A stretch of 64,000 bases of DNA from Chiua virens (GCA_019787685.1 JAHNUO010000006.1:744001-808000); one strand, 5' to 3'. Shown: positions 21,697-33,207, counted from the first letter of the stretch. Program-made: numbers and translations. Notes: generated by a model from the sequence alone, not told the origin.

Positions 21697-23448
21697 TCAT
21701 TGTGTCCACCCTTCCGTTAATAACTTGTTCTCCTCCTCTGTGTTCGCTCCGAGTGGGGCAATAAACAGGGTCGCCTCCTGTTGCAACGCCTTGAGCTGCT
21801 CGGTTGATAGCTTTTGCGCCCACGGCGTGTTCAGGTACAGCTTCTTCATCGGCACCCCGACACCCTTCCTCAAGCGGCAAAGCTTCGCGATGGCCTCGGC
21901 TGGCATGGCCTGCACCTCCATGCATTGAAACTTTGGACAAAGAACGTGGCAAGTCGCAGCGACTGCTTTCCGCTCGCCTTCATTGGGCACGCGGTAGTTG
22001 ACAGGATTCTCCGCAAACAGATTGAGGACCTCCGGATTCATCCGGGCGAATCGCGCATATCCTATCTCGGGCATCGTGTCTAGCCATCGGACAAACGTCC
22101 GTTTTCCAACCAGGTTCATCTGCAGTTCCATGTTGTATAGCGTCAAGATCCGCACTTGCGTAAACCTGCCCTTCAACATGGCGATCAGGGGAATATAGTC
22201 GCTGCCAAGCATTGACATCAGAGTCAAGTCACGAACACGAGGAGCATCGATCTGCGCAACGACGAAGCATGCGAATGAGAGGTTGAAGGAACCAAGGGTG
22301 AGGATTTTTAAGTTTGGGAGCAAGACGGGGGTGTGGTCAAACCGCCTTTCTTCAAGCTGAGGTCCACACCCATCGAGCGTGAGCTTGTCCAAATTGGGAC
22401 AATTTTGAAGAACTTCTCGGAAGCGCTTCAGAGTAGGAGACGACTCTATTGCAATGTGCCGAAGGTCAAGCGTCGTGAGATTTGAGAGTGGTGTGTCGTT
22501 AAAATCAATGTGAAGGCCCGATAAGCAGAGGTACCGTAGCGAGTTCGTCTGGCCACCAAATAAAACGGCAGGGTAAGGCTGGTTTTGGACATCAAACCCA
22601 GGCCCGAGCCAAATGTAAGGCAAGCCAGAGCGGTGAATCTCAAGGCGCTCGATATTAATGGGTGTCCCTGCATTTCCAGCGGATTGGAGTTTCTGAAGGA
22701 CGGTAAGCGCAGGGGACCAGCTGTCGACGATGACAACGAGCATACGAATTTGAGAGAGTTTTGTGAAGAGCTTGTCCAGAATATCCGACATCTGTTGACC
22801 GGTGATTTTTGGAGAGTCTTGTACGGTCGTCCATTTAGGGTCCACTTCGTTGAGTCGAATGTCCAGACGAGACGAGCCTGCTCGATGGAACCACTCCCAC
22901 GACCTCTCATAGGGAGGAGCATCATGGAACCATATTGCATTCCAGAGCATCGGGTCGTCGATCATTAAGCGACGCCATGTTTTGCAAACCCACGTGAGAC
23001 GTAGGCGCTGCTTTACGCCATCTGACGGATGGGTGGTGGACCATACGATGAGGTGAAAGATGTTGAGGATGATTTCCGGCGGTAGGTCCCTCAAGCGGAA
23101 CATGCGCCAGTATACGAGCATTCGGTTGAACTTGTATTGGAGGGTTTGCCGAACAACGCCAATGTCAACTTGAGGACCGAGTCTTGCGATTTGTACTTCG
23201 TTGCGCGCAATGACCTGCGACCAATGCGCGAGGAGTTCTTTAATCTTCGGGGAAATTACGTTGGGTCTGACAGAGGAGGAGGGTGCAGGCATCGCTGTGA
23301 GGGTATCGGTCATGACCTCTCTCTGAAGAATATTCCAGTCCTTCGAACCGAGTGTTGGGGAAAGGGATGGTTTGGGTTGGTGCGGAGAATGTTGGTGCGG
23401 AGGGAGGGTAGAGGGTTGTAGAGGTGATGCTTGATCTTTACCGGACAT
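21697..23448 (-). CDS. F-box protein, 583 residues, no introns
   Basis: A single uninterrupted frame. After a Pro/Ser/His-rich N-terminus, the F-box is at about residues 118-160: FRLRDLPPEIILNIFHLIV followed by RLRLTWVCKTWRRLMIDDPMLW-type residues, the form usual in mushroom-forming fungi where F-box genes are a large family. The rest resembles leucine-rich repeat sequence (LRYLCLSGLHIDFNDTPLSNLTTLDL-type, in short strands) expected to recognise an unknown substrate. Such proteins act as adaptors of SCF (Skp1-cullin-F-box) ubiquitin ligases. A TATAAA box lies 112 bp upstream on the same strand, next to a CT-rich initiator region. Confidence 0.85.
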   Translation of the reverse strand: MSGKDQASPLQPSTLPPHQHSPHQPKPSLSPTLGSKDWNILQREVMTDTLTAMPAPSSSVRPNVISPKIKELLAHWSQVIARNEVQIARLGPQVDIGVVRQTLQYKFNRMLVYWRMFRLRDLPPEIILNIFHLIVWSTTHPSDGVKQRLRLTWVCKTWRRLMIDDPMLWNAIWFHDAPPYERSWEWFHRAGSSRLDIRLNEVDPKWTTVQDSPKITGQQMSDILDKLFTKLSQIRMLVVIVDSWSPALTVLQKLQSAGNAGTPINIERLEIHRSGLPYIWLGPGFDVQNQPYPAVLFGGQTNSLRYLCLSGLHIDFNDTPLSNLTTLDLRHIAIESSPTLKRFREVLQNCPNLDKLTLDGCGPQLEERRFDHTPVLLPNLKILTLGSFNLSFACFVVAQIDAPRVRDLTLMSMLGSDYIPLIAMLKGRFTQVRILTLYNMELQMNLVGKRTFVRWLDTMPEIGYARFARMNPEVLNLFAENPVNYRVPNEGERKAVAATCHVLCPKFQCMEVQAMPAEAIAKLCRLRKGVGVPMKKLYLNTPWAQKLSTEQLKALQQEATLFIAPLGANTEEENKLLTEGWTQ

Positions 23449-23559
23449 GATGAGCTGGCGCTATAGAACGACTGAGAATTGGCGGAGAGAGATGGCATAC
23501 GGCGTACAAATCACTGAGAAGATGATGGTATGGGATAAAGAGGGAGAATGGTAGGAGGA

Positions 23560-23565
23560 TTTATA
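23560..23565 (-). promoter_or_regulatory. TATA box of the F-box gene
   Basis: TATAAA on the minus strand, 112 bp before the F-box start codon, inside CTCTCTATAAATCC and followed downstream by C/T-rich sequence typical of fungal transcription starts. Confidence 0.45.
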
Positions 23566-23599
23566 GAGAGGGACACGACAAAGGGTACGGTTGATCTCA

Positions 23600-25061
23600 T
23601 TTGTGATCGATATCCAAAGCGTACTTGTTTGTCCTTGTGGGCGCTGTAATTTATTTGTCGTAAACACTTCAATCACTTACCTTCTCCTTCTCCAGCTACC
23701 GTCCGTTTCTTCTGGGTCGGATTCCAGTATCAGTGCCCACCTTTGATCCGACTTTCTGGACTATGGTGAGCGGATATCAACGTGTGTGGCCCAGTGTGGA
23801 TCCATCTTGAAACACCCACAAAACAGCCACCGGGAAATCGCGCCAATCAAGCCGGTGAAATATCGTTTCTGTTGAATCCAGTATGGTCGGCATGACGGTG
23901 GACACCGCGCAGCGCCGACAAAGGAGCAAGTGACTAGGAGAGGCGAGCAGATAGCGGAGATGGTATCCGCAAAGCAAGCACAGGATCGTGAAGCGGTCCG
24001 GAAAGCTGCGAAAGCGCACGGAAAAGTGCATTGTTTGGTGCATTCGTTGACTCCCAACGAGCAAGGTACTGACCAAACAGGCAGGTTCACGTACCCTGAA
24101 AGGTTTACGCGCAGGGGGGTGCGGTATCTTGACCCAGTTCATACCAAAATGCCAATTAAAAGGATGTTCTCCTACTGGGTACCTTGGTACGATGCAAGAA
24201 TGTGGAACAATGGCAAAACTTGTGCCACCCAAATTGCGGTAGGTTCCGAGTTGTTGACAGACAGTCATGTTGAAATATCTTAAACAGATGCAAGTCTCAC
24301 GATCTTACTCTCACATCTCAGTTAAGCACAGCGTCACAAGGTCAACTTCAGCAGCCCCCAACGTAATATTCGGTCGCTAGTGCTCGTCCTTGGATGCGCA
24401 GTTGTGGTAGACGAGTTTTGGATCAACGTGAAGAAATCGTAATAGGAAGTTGGTATTCAATGGGCAGTGATTTGGCATGAGTCTCCAGTCAATGGCGACG
24501 TGGTCATCATCGTATGGTATTCAGTACTGAAGTTGACAGTCTGGTCTCAGAATCGGGTGGAGGCGGCGGTTGTCTCCTTTGTCGGGGTCCGATGTCAAGG
24601 ATTGCCATACGCACGTATGTGCTTTGTTCGGTGGGCTTTACACCATGGCCTGAGTATACTACCTTTGAATGTCTTTTCACAGACAAAGCAGACCGCTAGC
24701 GCGGTCGTTTTGTTTTTCCGATGACTGTGGTAGACCCAACCAGTGATTGTGTACGGGTTATATCCACTGTAAGTCATCAGGGTATGTAGCGCAACCCAGT
24801 GCTTTGATCAAGCTTCAAGCTTCACACTGGATTGTCCGTGTTAAAATGTCCGTGTTAAAACGGCCTAGGCATAGCCTGGGAGGGGAACTTCTGTTCTCAA
24901 GAGTCGCTTTATCGAACATACATTCGGTACACTATCATAACACTAATCATGATAACGTATAAAACCTACCAACTCAGAAGCATACAATCAAAGGCGCATC
25001 CTATCCTATCGTACACATCACAAGAGATCAAAAATCGGACAATATAAATATTTGGTGCACT
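23600..25061. other. Long intergenic stretch, no confident gene
   Basis: The gap between the F-box and PB1/UBA-like genes is about 1.6 kb, long for this window. The best open frame, 23930-24283 (+), has a helical charged N-terminus (GEQIAEMVSAKQAQDR) but no motif, and an equally long frame overlaps it on the other strand. A direct repeat AAAATGTCCGTGTT/AAAACGG at 24840-24865 (ATTGTCCGTGTTAAAATGTCCGTGTTAAAA) is a 14-bp tandem duplication. I see no gene I can support. Confidence 0.4.
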
Positions 25062-27345
25062 TCAATGCCAAGCGCCGGGGATACCTCCAGGTCCGCCCGC
25101 GCCCGCACCGCCACTTGGGATCAGCTCCTCGATCAGACTAGTCACAATATCGTCTTCGGCGTCTTTGGTTACCGGCGGGTGCGAGAGTAGTTGGTCCATC
25201 ACCTTGCCGGTCAAATTGGGATAAGTACTTTCACTAAAGCCCATCTGCAACAACGAATTTCAGTCAGGATAAAATCACGGGCTAGACAACACATACCTCT
25301 GACAACTTCTTCATGATTCGGTGGTAAGGACGATTCTCTCTGTTCTCCTGAATGCGCCCACGGAGCATGTGTCCTGTAGTGTGACTACGCCTAGGGACGC
25401 TGAGCATCTCGAGCTGTGGGTATCGGCCACGAGCGTTGCTAACAATGTGGACGTCCGACGCAGGAGCCTGGGCTTCTGGATTCGGGGTGGGAATAACGGA
25501 TGGTCCACTGCCATCCGGTGTAACCGGCGTCGTATTCTCGGAGGTTTGTCTGGAAAGACTAATCACACGCAAGCTAGTCATTGATATCAGAAGACCAGAG
25601 TGCTGTACTGAGCCTACCTTTCAGTCATAGGTCCCTGGTCGTGGTGCTTTTCTGCCATCCTCTTCATAGCCTTCGCTAGACGGTACCTTTCTTTGCGCGC
25701 CTTGTAGTCCGCTTTTGCACGTTCTACCTCAGCAAGAAGTTCTACAGGGGTAGCATCCGTAGTTGACATGGATGGTGCCTGGGGATCAGATGCTGCAGAA
25801 GGGACTTCTGCCATCGTGGCTTTCGCATCTTGGCCACCGACAGTAAATTCTAAGGATTCGGCATCGCTACCCCAGAGTGAGGGGGAGGACGAGGCCAACC
25901 TCGATGGAGAAACTGTGGCGGTGGCGGCGGCGGCGGCGGCGGTGGTGGATGTGGAATGTGCTAGCCCACCCCAAATTGGACCTGCGGGCTGGACGAAAGG
26001 TGGGCGACCGAACCAAGAGTGATGGTTACGACGTGCATGGGGAGGATAGTGAGGAAACCTGGGAGGACTCGGTACCGCATCGAGAAGTGGCCTCGATATG
26101 TCGGGTATTGTTTCATCAGCAGAACCTTGAGTAGTATTTCTGAATGACTGGGATCCAGCAGTGTTCTGCTGGCCGACCTGAACAAACTCGGCGAGTGCCC
26201 GGAAAATTGTTCCAAGGGCTTCGTTGACCCTTGCACCAGCCTCTTGCTCCGTAACACGACGAAGCTCCTCAAGACTCCTACCTGTCTCCTCTACGGCAGT
26301 TCTGTGAAGATTCTCTGCGGCGCGCGAAATCGCGTCGCGGTGAGTGGTCCAGTATGTGCCATTGGTCGAATTGGTGACAATATTGCGGAAGTGTTGCGAC
26401 AACTCCGGATGAGTGGAAAAGGTGGTAGAGATAGTGGTCAAAAGTCCGGCAATATCGTGTGCGAGGGAAGGAGCGCGATCTGGATCAGGCAGATCCAGAG
26501 ATGGAAGGGGGGGATCATCATCGTTTGTTTCCATCTTTTGCTCTCCTACGGCAGGGGATGCATCAACTTTCAGCGGTTGCTCAGGAATCACAGGGGTGCT
26601 TTGCGCCTGGGCTGGAGTAGTAGCCCCACTGTGGGAGAGCCGAACTGTGGATCTAGGGGAACGCCCAAAGATTTCCTCTGCGCTCATGTCGAAAACGTGA
26701 ACAGGAGGCTTGGCTGGCATCTCGTTGCCAATGACCGAGCCGGCAGACGAGACGTCATCTTCTACCGAGGCTGCACGTCCTTTGCCCTTGACCTGGTTCC
26801 GAGAAGCAGTTGGTATGAACGTGTGATCGGAACGGGATGCTACCGATCTTGCTGCTTCGGACTTGGAAACGCTGACGTCGCTCTCCAGTACCTCGACAAA
26901 AGCATGAGGACTCTCAGGGGCGTCCCTGGAGAGGAAAAGACTGCCTAAGCTGCCAGGGAGAGGTTGCCACTCATCTTCTGCGTCGAACACTATGGGTAAT
27001 ACTTCATGACCACCGAAGGTGTTCCGGAAGTGGGACTGCTGTGGCGTAACGATAGGATTTGAATGAGACGTTGTGTTGGCAGCCCGAAGGGTGCCTGAGA
27101 TCATGGACGGCGAACTTGATGGCGCCATCGGACAGGACTGACGTATAAAAGTCCTGGAGTTCCTCGTCGGAACTAAGAGTTATGTCGTCGCCGTCGGAGT
27201 CGACGTAGGATACGCCAACGCTCTGAATTGCGATATCGTAGAGCTTGGCGATTCTAGCAGAGAGAAGGGGCCATGTTGGGTATGAATCGAAAGTAATGCG
27301 GCGAGTGACACCGTTAGCCTTGGTTAACTTGAATGGGACCGCCAT
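25062..27345 (-). CDS. PB1-domain protein with C-terminal UBA-like segment (apparent frameshift)
   Basis: The N-terminal about 85 residues form a PB1 domain: a basic start (FKLTKANGVTRRITFD) and an OPCA-like acidic loop (YVDSDGDDITLSSDEEL). PB1 domains pair with each other in signalling and selective-autophagy proteins such as NBR1. A long disordered middle contains a conserved RNTFGG…AEDEWQPLPGSLG block and a helical region (LTTISTTFSTHPELSQHF). The end has a UBA-like helix (LSEMGFSESTYPNLTGKV) and the short C-terminal peptide PGAWH. Introns lie at about 25574-25613 and 25249-25298. At 27092-27096 the PB1 frame and the downstream frame differ by one extra base; deleting a G restores VHDLSTLRAAN, which reads naturally. 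A 34-nt or 70-nt intron is the weaker alternative. Confidence 0.75.
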
Positions 27346-27491
27346 ACTGTGCTGGGAGTTAGGGAGAAACGCGCGTTCCGGAGACTCTCTAATCTATGGG
27401 CTCATTTAAAACTCCGACATGCTGCGCAGTTTGTGCAAAGTCAATTTCGGCTGCGGCTGCGACTACTACTCTCAAGTACCGTACATACTCC

Positions 27492-29036
27492 TCAAGCGAA
27501 GATGGCCAAACGAGGGTCTATATCCGCAGGGTCGTTGAGCTATGCATACAGGAAGGATCATCAGTATGTGAAACAAGATTGAGTTACCGGGCACTGCCTA
27601 CCCTGCGGTTGATATTCAAAGCACTGATACTCGCAAGTTCAGCTTCCGAAAGATTGAAGCTGTCGCACTGCAAGTTGTCAACCAGTCTCTCTCGGTGGTT
27701 GCTCTTCGGGATGACAGCAATTCCGCGTTGAGTCGCCCATCGAAGCAATACTTGTGCGGTTGCTATATTGCGATGTGAGGATCATTACGGAACGTAAATC
27801 AGGAGACTAAAACCATACGCTTATTGTGACTTGCAGCAATTTTGCTGACAAGGTCGTGGTTGAGCAGAGAAACCACGCCACCATCCATGCCAAGCTCGAC
27901 ATAGCTCTGAGGGCCAAATGAGGAATATGCTGTCACAGCGATTCCGAGGGTCTTGCACAGCTTCACAAGGGCTTCCTGAGTCAAGAGGGGGTGTAACTCG
28001 ACCTGAAGCACCTGCGGCTCATATTTGGCGTATCGAAATACATCAAGAATGAGGGATCCCTGACAGTTACTGGTTCACAGTGAGACATGTGGCAAGTCGG
28101 TGGTTCGACCGCATACCTTAAGCCAATGTTGTTCGCCAATCCTTCGTCCACGAGTTCCTCCATCGCCTTCCATGTCTCCGACAACGGAGTGTTTTCTGTT
28201 TCGCTTCATCAATTGAATTTCAGATAGAAAAGATCACGACACTCACGGAGGTACACTTTCCCGTCATCACCCCACCATTCAGGAGGATAGCGGTGTTTAG
28301 GGTCAACATATTGCAGGGAGACAGGGAAGTGAACCAAGAAGAGGTCGAAATAGCCAATGCCCCAAAGATCGAGTTGCAATTTAGTGGCTTCTTTCACCTG
28401 TTGCTTGAATTAAGAAGTGCATCACTCCAACGCAAAAGTGCCTTACGTGATTGCGAGCATGAAAAGTGTTCCAGAGCTATTCTCTCGGTATCAGTGAGGT
28501 GTGTAGATCAACCAATTCGGGTCAATTATCTCGCCTTGGAAGTAATGACTAAAGAAGTATGGTTAGTACGTTCCAATAGACAAGGATGCGACTCACAGAG
28601 ATCTTCACGTTTGACGAGACCATCAGTGATAGCCCGGCGGACACCTTCCCCGGCCTCTTTCTCGTTACCGTAGTCTCCGGCCCCGTCAAGAAGACGGTAA
28701 CCAGCTTTGATGGCATTATAAACCGTCTGGGAAGAACAAATGTCACTGTGGAAGTACCGTAGGCTGTTCGAAAGCATACCTCTGCACAAGCAGATTTTGT
28801 GACCTGTATCGAGGAATTGAACAAGATCTTTTTCAACATGAGAGCCACGTTACCTTCCAGAGACCAAACCTTGAATGGTCGTATGAGTATTTCATTCAAT
28901 ATAGCTCATCGTGAAGTAAAGAGACGTACCCAACCAAGGGCATCTATGATAAATTGATCAGATCCCGGGTATGTTCAAAGAGGGTTCAGATGATACGTGC
29001 CTTTTGGCCGGTTCTCTTGAGCGCGATGGTAGTCAT
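27492..29036 (-). CDS. Aldo/keto reductase, D-xylose-reductase type, with micro-exons
   Basis: NAD(P)H-dependent reduction of aldoses such as xylose in the cytosol is the known family activity. All four catalytic residues are seen: Asp and Tyr in [11 protein letters not shown], Lys in FITSKLWN and His in LFLVHFP. The cofactor site shows as [10 protein letters not shown], and the protein ends [14 protein letters not shown], matching fungal xylose reductases. At least ten exons are needed. The first four are tiny: 29001-29036 (36 nt), 28930-28943 (14 nt), 28854-28869 (16 nt) and 28780-28803 (24 nt), which together give TGQKMPLVGFGLWKVTKS. Two introns use GC donors (28944-29000 and 28477-28534). 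No frame break is needed. The ketopantoate-reductase-like gene starts 187 bp away on the other strand. Confidence 0.9.
28477..28534 (-). other. GC-AG intron in the aldo/keto reductase gene
   Basis: Donor AAG|GCGAGA, acceptor AATAG. Removing 58 nt joins FITSK to [10 protein letters not shown], the conserved active-site lysine region, in frame. Confidence 0.65.
28944..29000 (-). other. GC-AG intron in the aldo/keto reductase gene
   Basis: Donor AAG|GCACGT, acceptor TCATAG. Removing 57 nt joins LKRTGQK to MPLVGFG, the family's N-terminal strand, in frame. The GTATCA three bases further on would break the frame. Confidence 0.65.
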
Positions 29037-29223
29037 TGTTGGTGATCGATATCGATAAGGGATGGATGGGAGTAGGAGGTTGAAAAACAGGAGCCTTTTT
29101 GTATGAGACAGCGGCGGTCCGAGATCGACCTTATGACCTCTGCATCACGGAATAAATAAAGGAGGAGTGGGAAAAGTAAGCGTTAACACTATCCAACTGG
29201 CATCATAAATTTTACTGCCAGAC

Positions 29224-30462
29224 ATGCGCCTCTATGTCCTAGGAATCGGTCCCATTGGCTCCCTCCTTGCCCACCACCTCCGGTCTGCGCTCCCACCAGC
29301 ACACTCCATCACACTCATACACAAGTCCGTGGCTCAAGCACGGGCTGCGGCTTCCAATGGTGGCAGAATATCTGTAGAGAACCAGGGAATAGTGCAAAGC
29401 CGCAACGGCTATGATATGGAGGTTTTCGAACGCGGAGACTACTCTGGCGCAGGGCTACACTTCGATTCCACCCTTTCCAGCGATCAAGTCAGGCGCGATT
29501 CTTCATCCCCCGACAACTTCAGCACTGACCTTATCGAAACGCTCTTCGTCACTACCAAAGCACACAATACCATGAATGCTATTTCTCGGATGCTTCCCCG
29601 TCTAACACCTAGAAGCACAATCGTCTTGCTCCAGAATGGAATGGGTGTCTATGAAGACCTCGTACAACAGCTTTTTCGCAATCCCGAAAGCAGACCCCAC
29701 TTCATTTTGGCTTCGAACACTCACGGTGCATGGTCCAAATCGCCGTCACATATCGTGCATGCCGGAGTCGGTGAGATTGAATTCGGGATCGTTCCAGACA
29801 ATCGCGCGCGGGACTTTGAAGCATCGTTGTCCGAGGAGTCCAAGCCGCAGTACGAACGAGAACTGAGCCTCGACGATATAATACGCCCAAGTGATGCATC
29901 TTATGCTCAATATTCCAGTTTACGGGACACTGTAGCCATTCTTAGCTCCCTGGATGGGCTAAACTGCAAATGGCGGCGAATATACGACGTACAGCTGGCA
30001 ATGCGTAAAAAGGTCGTCGTGAATGCCGTGGTGAACCCTCTCGCTGCAATACTTGGCTGCCGAAATGGTGCTTTATTCAAAGATGAAGCATCCAGACGAA
30101 TATTACAGGATGTTTGCTCAGAAGCTACCGCCGCATTTCAGGCACAGCTAGAAGCCGACGCTCAAGCCCTTCTCGATTCGCTTCCTCCAGACGAGAGAAG
30201 CCAAGCGCCCTTGGGTCGGTTGCCACGTGATCTCGAAGCTGACATGCTCGTACAAGAGGTCAAGCGGGTCGCCCACCTGACCAGAGGAAACATCTCATCC
30301 ACACTATCCGATATTAGAAACGGCAGACCGACGGAGATCTCCTTCCTGAACGGGTACCTGGTTCGCCTTGGAAAGCAATACGGTGTTCCAATGCCCGTGA
30401 ATTCAGCCCTCCTTAATATGGTCCACATGCGCAGTGCTATTCCCATTGACCAGATGCTATAA
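29224..30462 (+). CDS. Ketopantoate reductase-like protein (PanE/ApbA family)
   Basis: A single exon of 412 residues. The N-terminal Rossmann motif is LYVLGIGPIGSLLAHHL (residues about 3-19), with the substrate-domain signatures VTTKAHNT, IVLLQNGMG and, in the helical C-terminal domain, KKVVVNAVVNPLAA and EISFLNGYLVRLGKQYGV. Lys and Asn of the C-terminal domain and the NG-x-x-x-x-LG end match known 2-dehydropantoate 2-reductases, which make pantoate with NADPH on the way to pantothenate and CoA. Family members in fungi also include mitochondrial proteins of other function, so the substrate is not certain. The Lys-rich start lacks an obvious targeting signal. Confidence 0.85.
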   Translation: MRLYVLGIGPIGSLLAHHLRSALPPAHSITLIHKSVAQARAAASNGGRISVENQGIVQSRNGYDMEVFERGDYSGAGLHFDSTLSSDQVRRDSSSPDNFSTDLIETLFVTTKAHNTMNAISRMLPRLTPRSTIVLLQNGMGVYEDLVQQLFRNPESRPHFILASNTHGAWSKSPSHIVHAGVGEIEFGIVPDNRARDFEASLSEESKPQYERELSLDDIIRPSDASYAQYSSLRDTVAILSSLDGLNCKWRRIYDVQLAMRKKVVVNAVVNPLAAILGCRNGALFKDEASRRILQDVCSEATAAFQAQLEADAQALLDSLPPDERSQAPLGRLPRDLEADMLVQEVKRVAHLTRGNISSTLSDIRNGRPTEISFLNGYLVRLGKQYGVPMPVNSALLNMVHMRSAIPIDQML

Positions 30463-30947
30463 ATGATGGTGATATCAGGTTCGTTCGTTATTCGTGGCTG
30501 CCCATGTGCTACTCAACCCAAAAACTATAGAGCCTAAGCGTGATGCCATTGTCCACATGATATACTACTACCCATGATGTATGTGACTCCTTACTTTAGA
30601 GGCCACGGGAGCCCAAAGGGTAGTTGATCTACGTATCTTGGGATTGCTTTGGGACAACTGTGGATGACTAGGTCCTAGATACCATGCGTTCTCATCTACC
30701 ATGCTCAAAACGATTTTTAATGGTAGACATCGTTTTGCAACTTTCAAGGGACTGGTATTTATGTACATACAAAACAAGTCCTTGCATAGTCTGCGGCTAG
30801 CTGAAAAATAACTTTTCGGAGAAATCTTGATCATGTCCGGTAACAACAAATCCCACACTTGAACAGCACAGTCGTCCGCTGCTAGGCAGCCAAGCGGGTA
30901 TACTCCCAGCAGACCTCATATTCAATCCAGATCAACCAATTTCCAAC
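30463..30947. other. Intergenic region with a small inverted repeat
   Basis: 485 bp between two co-directional genes. It contains the perfect 9-bp inverted repeat CAAAACGAT (30706-30714) / ATCGTTTTG (30729-30737) with a 14-nt loop. That could be a 3'-end hairpin of the upstream transcript or an operator. No ORF is supported here. Confidence 0.4.
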
Positions 30948-33124
30948 ATGGCACCAAAAGAATTACCCTTCGATGTTTATGAACAAATTCTCAAGCGACT
31001 TCCTGTGTCAGCATACTCGGACGAAGGCCCGAGGACGTTGGCGGCGTGTCTCCGGGCGAATTCGATTCTCAGGACGGTCGCATCCATCGCCACGCTTTGG
31101 GAACCACACTATCATGTGCGGTACACGGTCAGCCTCCCCGCAAGTGAGCTCTCGCGAAGAGAAGCGTTGGGCGATGACTGGAAGTCGCTTTATTCGGAGC
31201 GTGCCCGTCTTGACCGACAAGCCATCAAGACGCTGGACGACATTGTCATGGAACGTGATGGTCGGCTGGAGAGAGCAAGGGAGATAACATCTTCGGTTTC
31301 CTTCGACGTTTGGAACGCGTTGGCCATGGAAGCGCTATCTCCTGTCCCAGAACCCTTCCGCCGCGTATGTGATCGTAGTGATGATGGCCACGTTCCCCGT
31401 CACGCTATTCCTCGTCGCTTCTGGGCACGGTCCCTGTTGGGCGCCATAGCACGCAGTCAGGCGGTGCGGACTATGGGCGGAAGTCAGGGATCAGGAGGAT
31501 AACGATGCGGAGATTCTGGAAACAGCGATCGCTTGTCTCTCCTCGTATTTTGCTCACCCTCCAATGGAAGTGAGTTATGGATCGAGCTATGGATCTTACT
31601 CCCTTTTAAAATCTCCTTGTTTTCCAAAGATTTCGTCCTCGCTCGACATCCTTAGCGACCTATGTCGGTCGTATCTTGCAGATAAAAACCTACCGACCAA
31701 TCCAATCGAGTTTAATCATAGCGAAGACAAACTATGTCGTATATCAACATCAATCTGTGACTTCCTTTGGGAACATGGATTTAGACCCGCAGAGTGTGAG
31801 CTTCAGATCGGCTTGAGCATCGTATCCTAACTACAGGTCGTCACAGACTCCCGTTTCAACGCCTTCAATACGCGATTTCCGCATTGGTTCCTCACCACCC
31901 ACAAAGACACCATTCCGATCTCGCTGGTGTACATTTTCGTCTGCGTTGCTCGCCGCCTTGGAATGAAGGCTGCTCCCGTCGATTTCCCCGCGAGGGTCTT
32001 GGCCGTCGTCTCATCTTCTGAACCCACAGTATCAGATATTATTGTGGATGTCTTTGGATCTCGCAGCAGAACCATATTATCGCTTCAAGAGGACATTCCC
32101 CATTTACTCATGGACGCAGGCATCACTCCACCCATTGTCATAGAGCCGGCCAGTACAGCTTCCATGCTTTCTCGTGCATCGAGAAACATACTTGCCTCGT
32201 TCTCGTATCTTCCACCAACGGAAAATATTCTCGAAGCGGATCTTCATATCGCTTTCTATGTTGGACTCACCGTAAGTCTAATTTTCTCGAACGACAGGAG
32301 ATATCTTGTGCATATCATGAAACGCATCGCCCACTTTCCATTGGATATCCTTGCCGTGTTATCAGACTGCTTTGGCGCCCGGACTCAGCCCGCCCATCAA
32401 AGAACAGCTCCTAGCTAATTGCAAAGCAGCACATGAGGACGAGGACGAGGCTGCAGCTTCCGTGACGTTGCGCTCCAAGCTACCGACTCGTATCCAGCAC
32501 TTCGTGGGAATGATTTTCAAGCATGCCATGTATGAGTATATTGGATACATATACGCATGGGAGGTACGTTTCCTTTTTGTGCCATGAGTGGATTGGATCT
32601 TGGACTGACGTTTGCTGTAGTCATCTTGCATGGCTTCTGAAGGGTGGATAACGACGATGGGCGTCGATTCGCTTCCTCGCGGGCGACATCAGCCTTTTTA
32701 CCACATTCCTCACTGACAGGGGGTCTGTTCGATGTGAATTCTGTCGCCATTCTATGAATTTGGTAACTGACGTATCAGCTCAGATGTGGCAGAAGAAAAC
32801 ATCAGACCAACCACGCTCGAACCCTTTGCATATCATAACCTTTTTGAGAACGCCCCTGAGGCGGCTCGGTATTTCGACGGCCTTGTTGAAGCGAACGGAA
32901 GAGCCAGACTGCTCCTTAGTCCTGAGCTCCTTTCCGCTTACCCGGAAGACGATGCTGTTGGCGATAGGTGGATTAGGAGAAGCCACGACAGGTTGACAAG
33001 TAATCCGTGGTCTAAACACGAGACCAACTGCAGCAGTGTACACATATGGACAAGAATTATGAATTACAATCTTTCAAAAGTCAACGAAGCACATGCAGTA
33101 ATCTACATGCTACATACAGGATGA
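30948..33124 (+). CDS. FBXO21-like F-box protein: F-box, SirB1/transglutaminase-like and YccV domains (several apparent frameshifts)
   Basis: The domain order is that of FBXO21-type proteins: F-box (ELPFDVYEQILKRLPVSAYS), a transglutaminase-like 2/SirB1 domain (TIPISLVYIFVCVARRLG, PVDFPARVLAVV) and a C-terminal YccV (hemimethylated-DNA-binding, HspQ-like) domain (IQHFVGMIFKHAMYEYIG, GVDSLPRGRHQPFYH, GSVRYVAEENI). FBXO21 is an SCF ubiquitin-ligase adaptor. Introns at about 31570-31627, 31797-31850, 32566-32621 and 32733-32781 keep the frame, but three single extra bases (near 31490, 32370 and 32707) break conserved stretches, for instance FYH-I | LTDRGSVR. With three hits this is the gene most likely to be truly decayed, unless they are read errors. 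The exact C-terminus is uncertain. Confidence 0.7.
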
Positions 33125-33207
33125 ATGACGAACAAGAAATATAGGTTGTCGTAAGGATTACTTCGACTTGGAGATAAAGGGAAGGGCTGACTAGGACTAA
33201 GAAGAAA

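Noticed and set aside
23930..24283. A 117-residue plus-strand open frame
   Set aside because: No recognisable motif and an equally long frame overlaps it on the other strand; not enough to call a gene.
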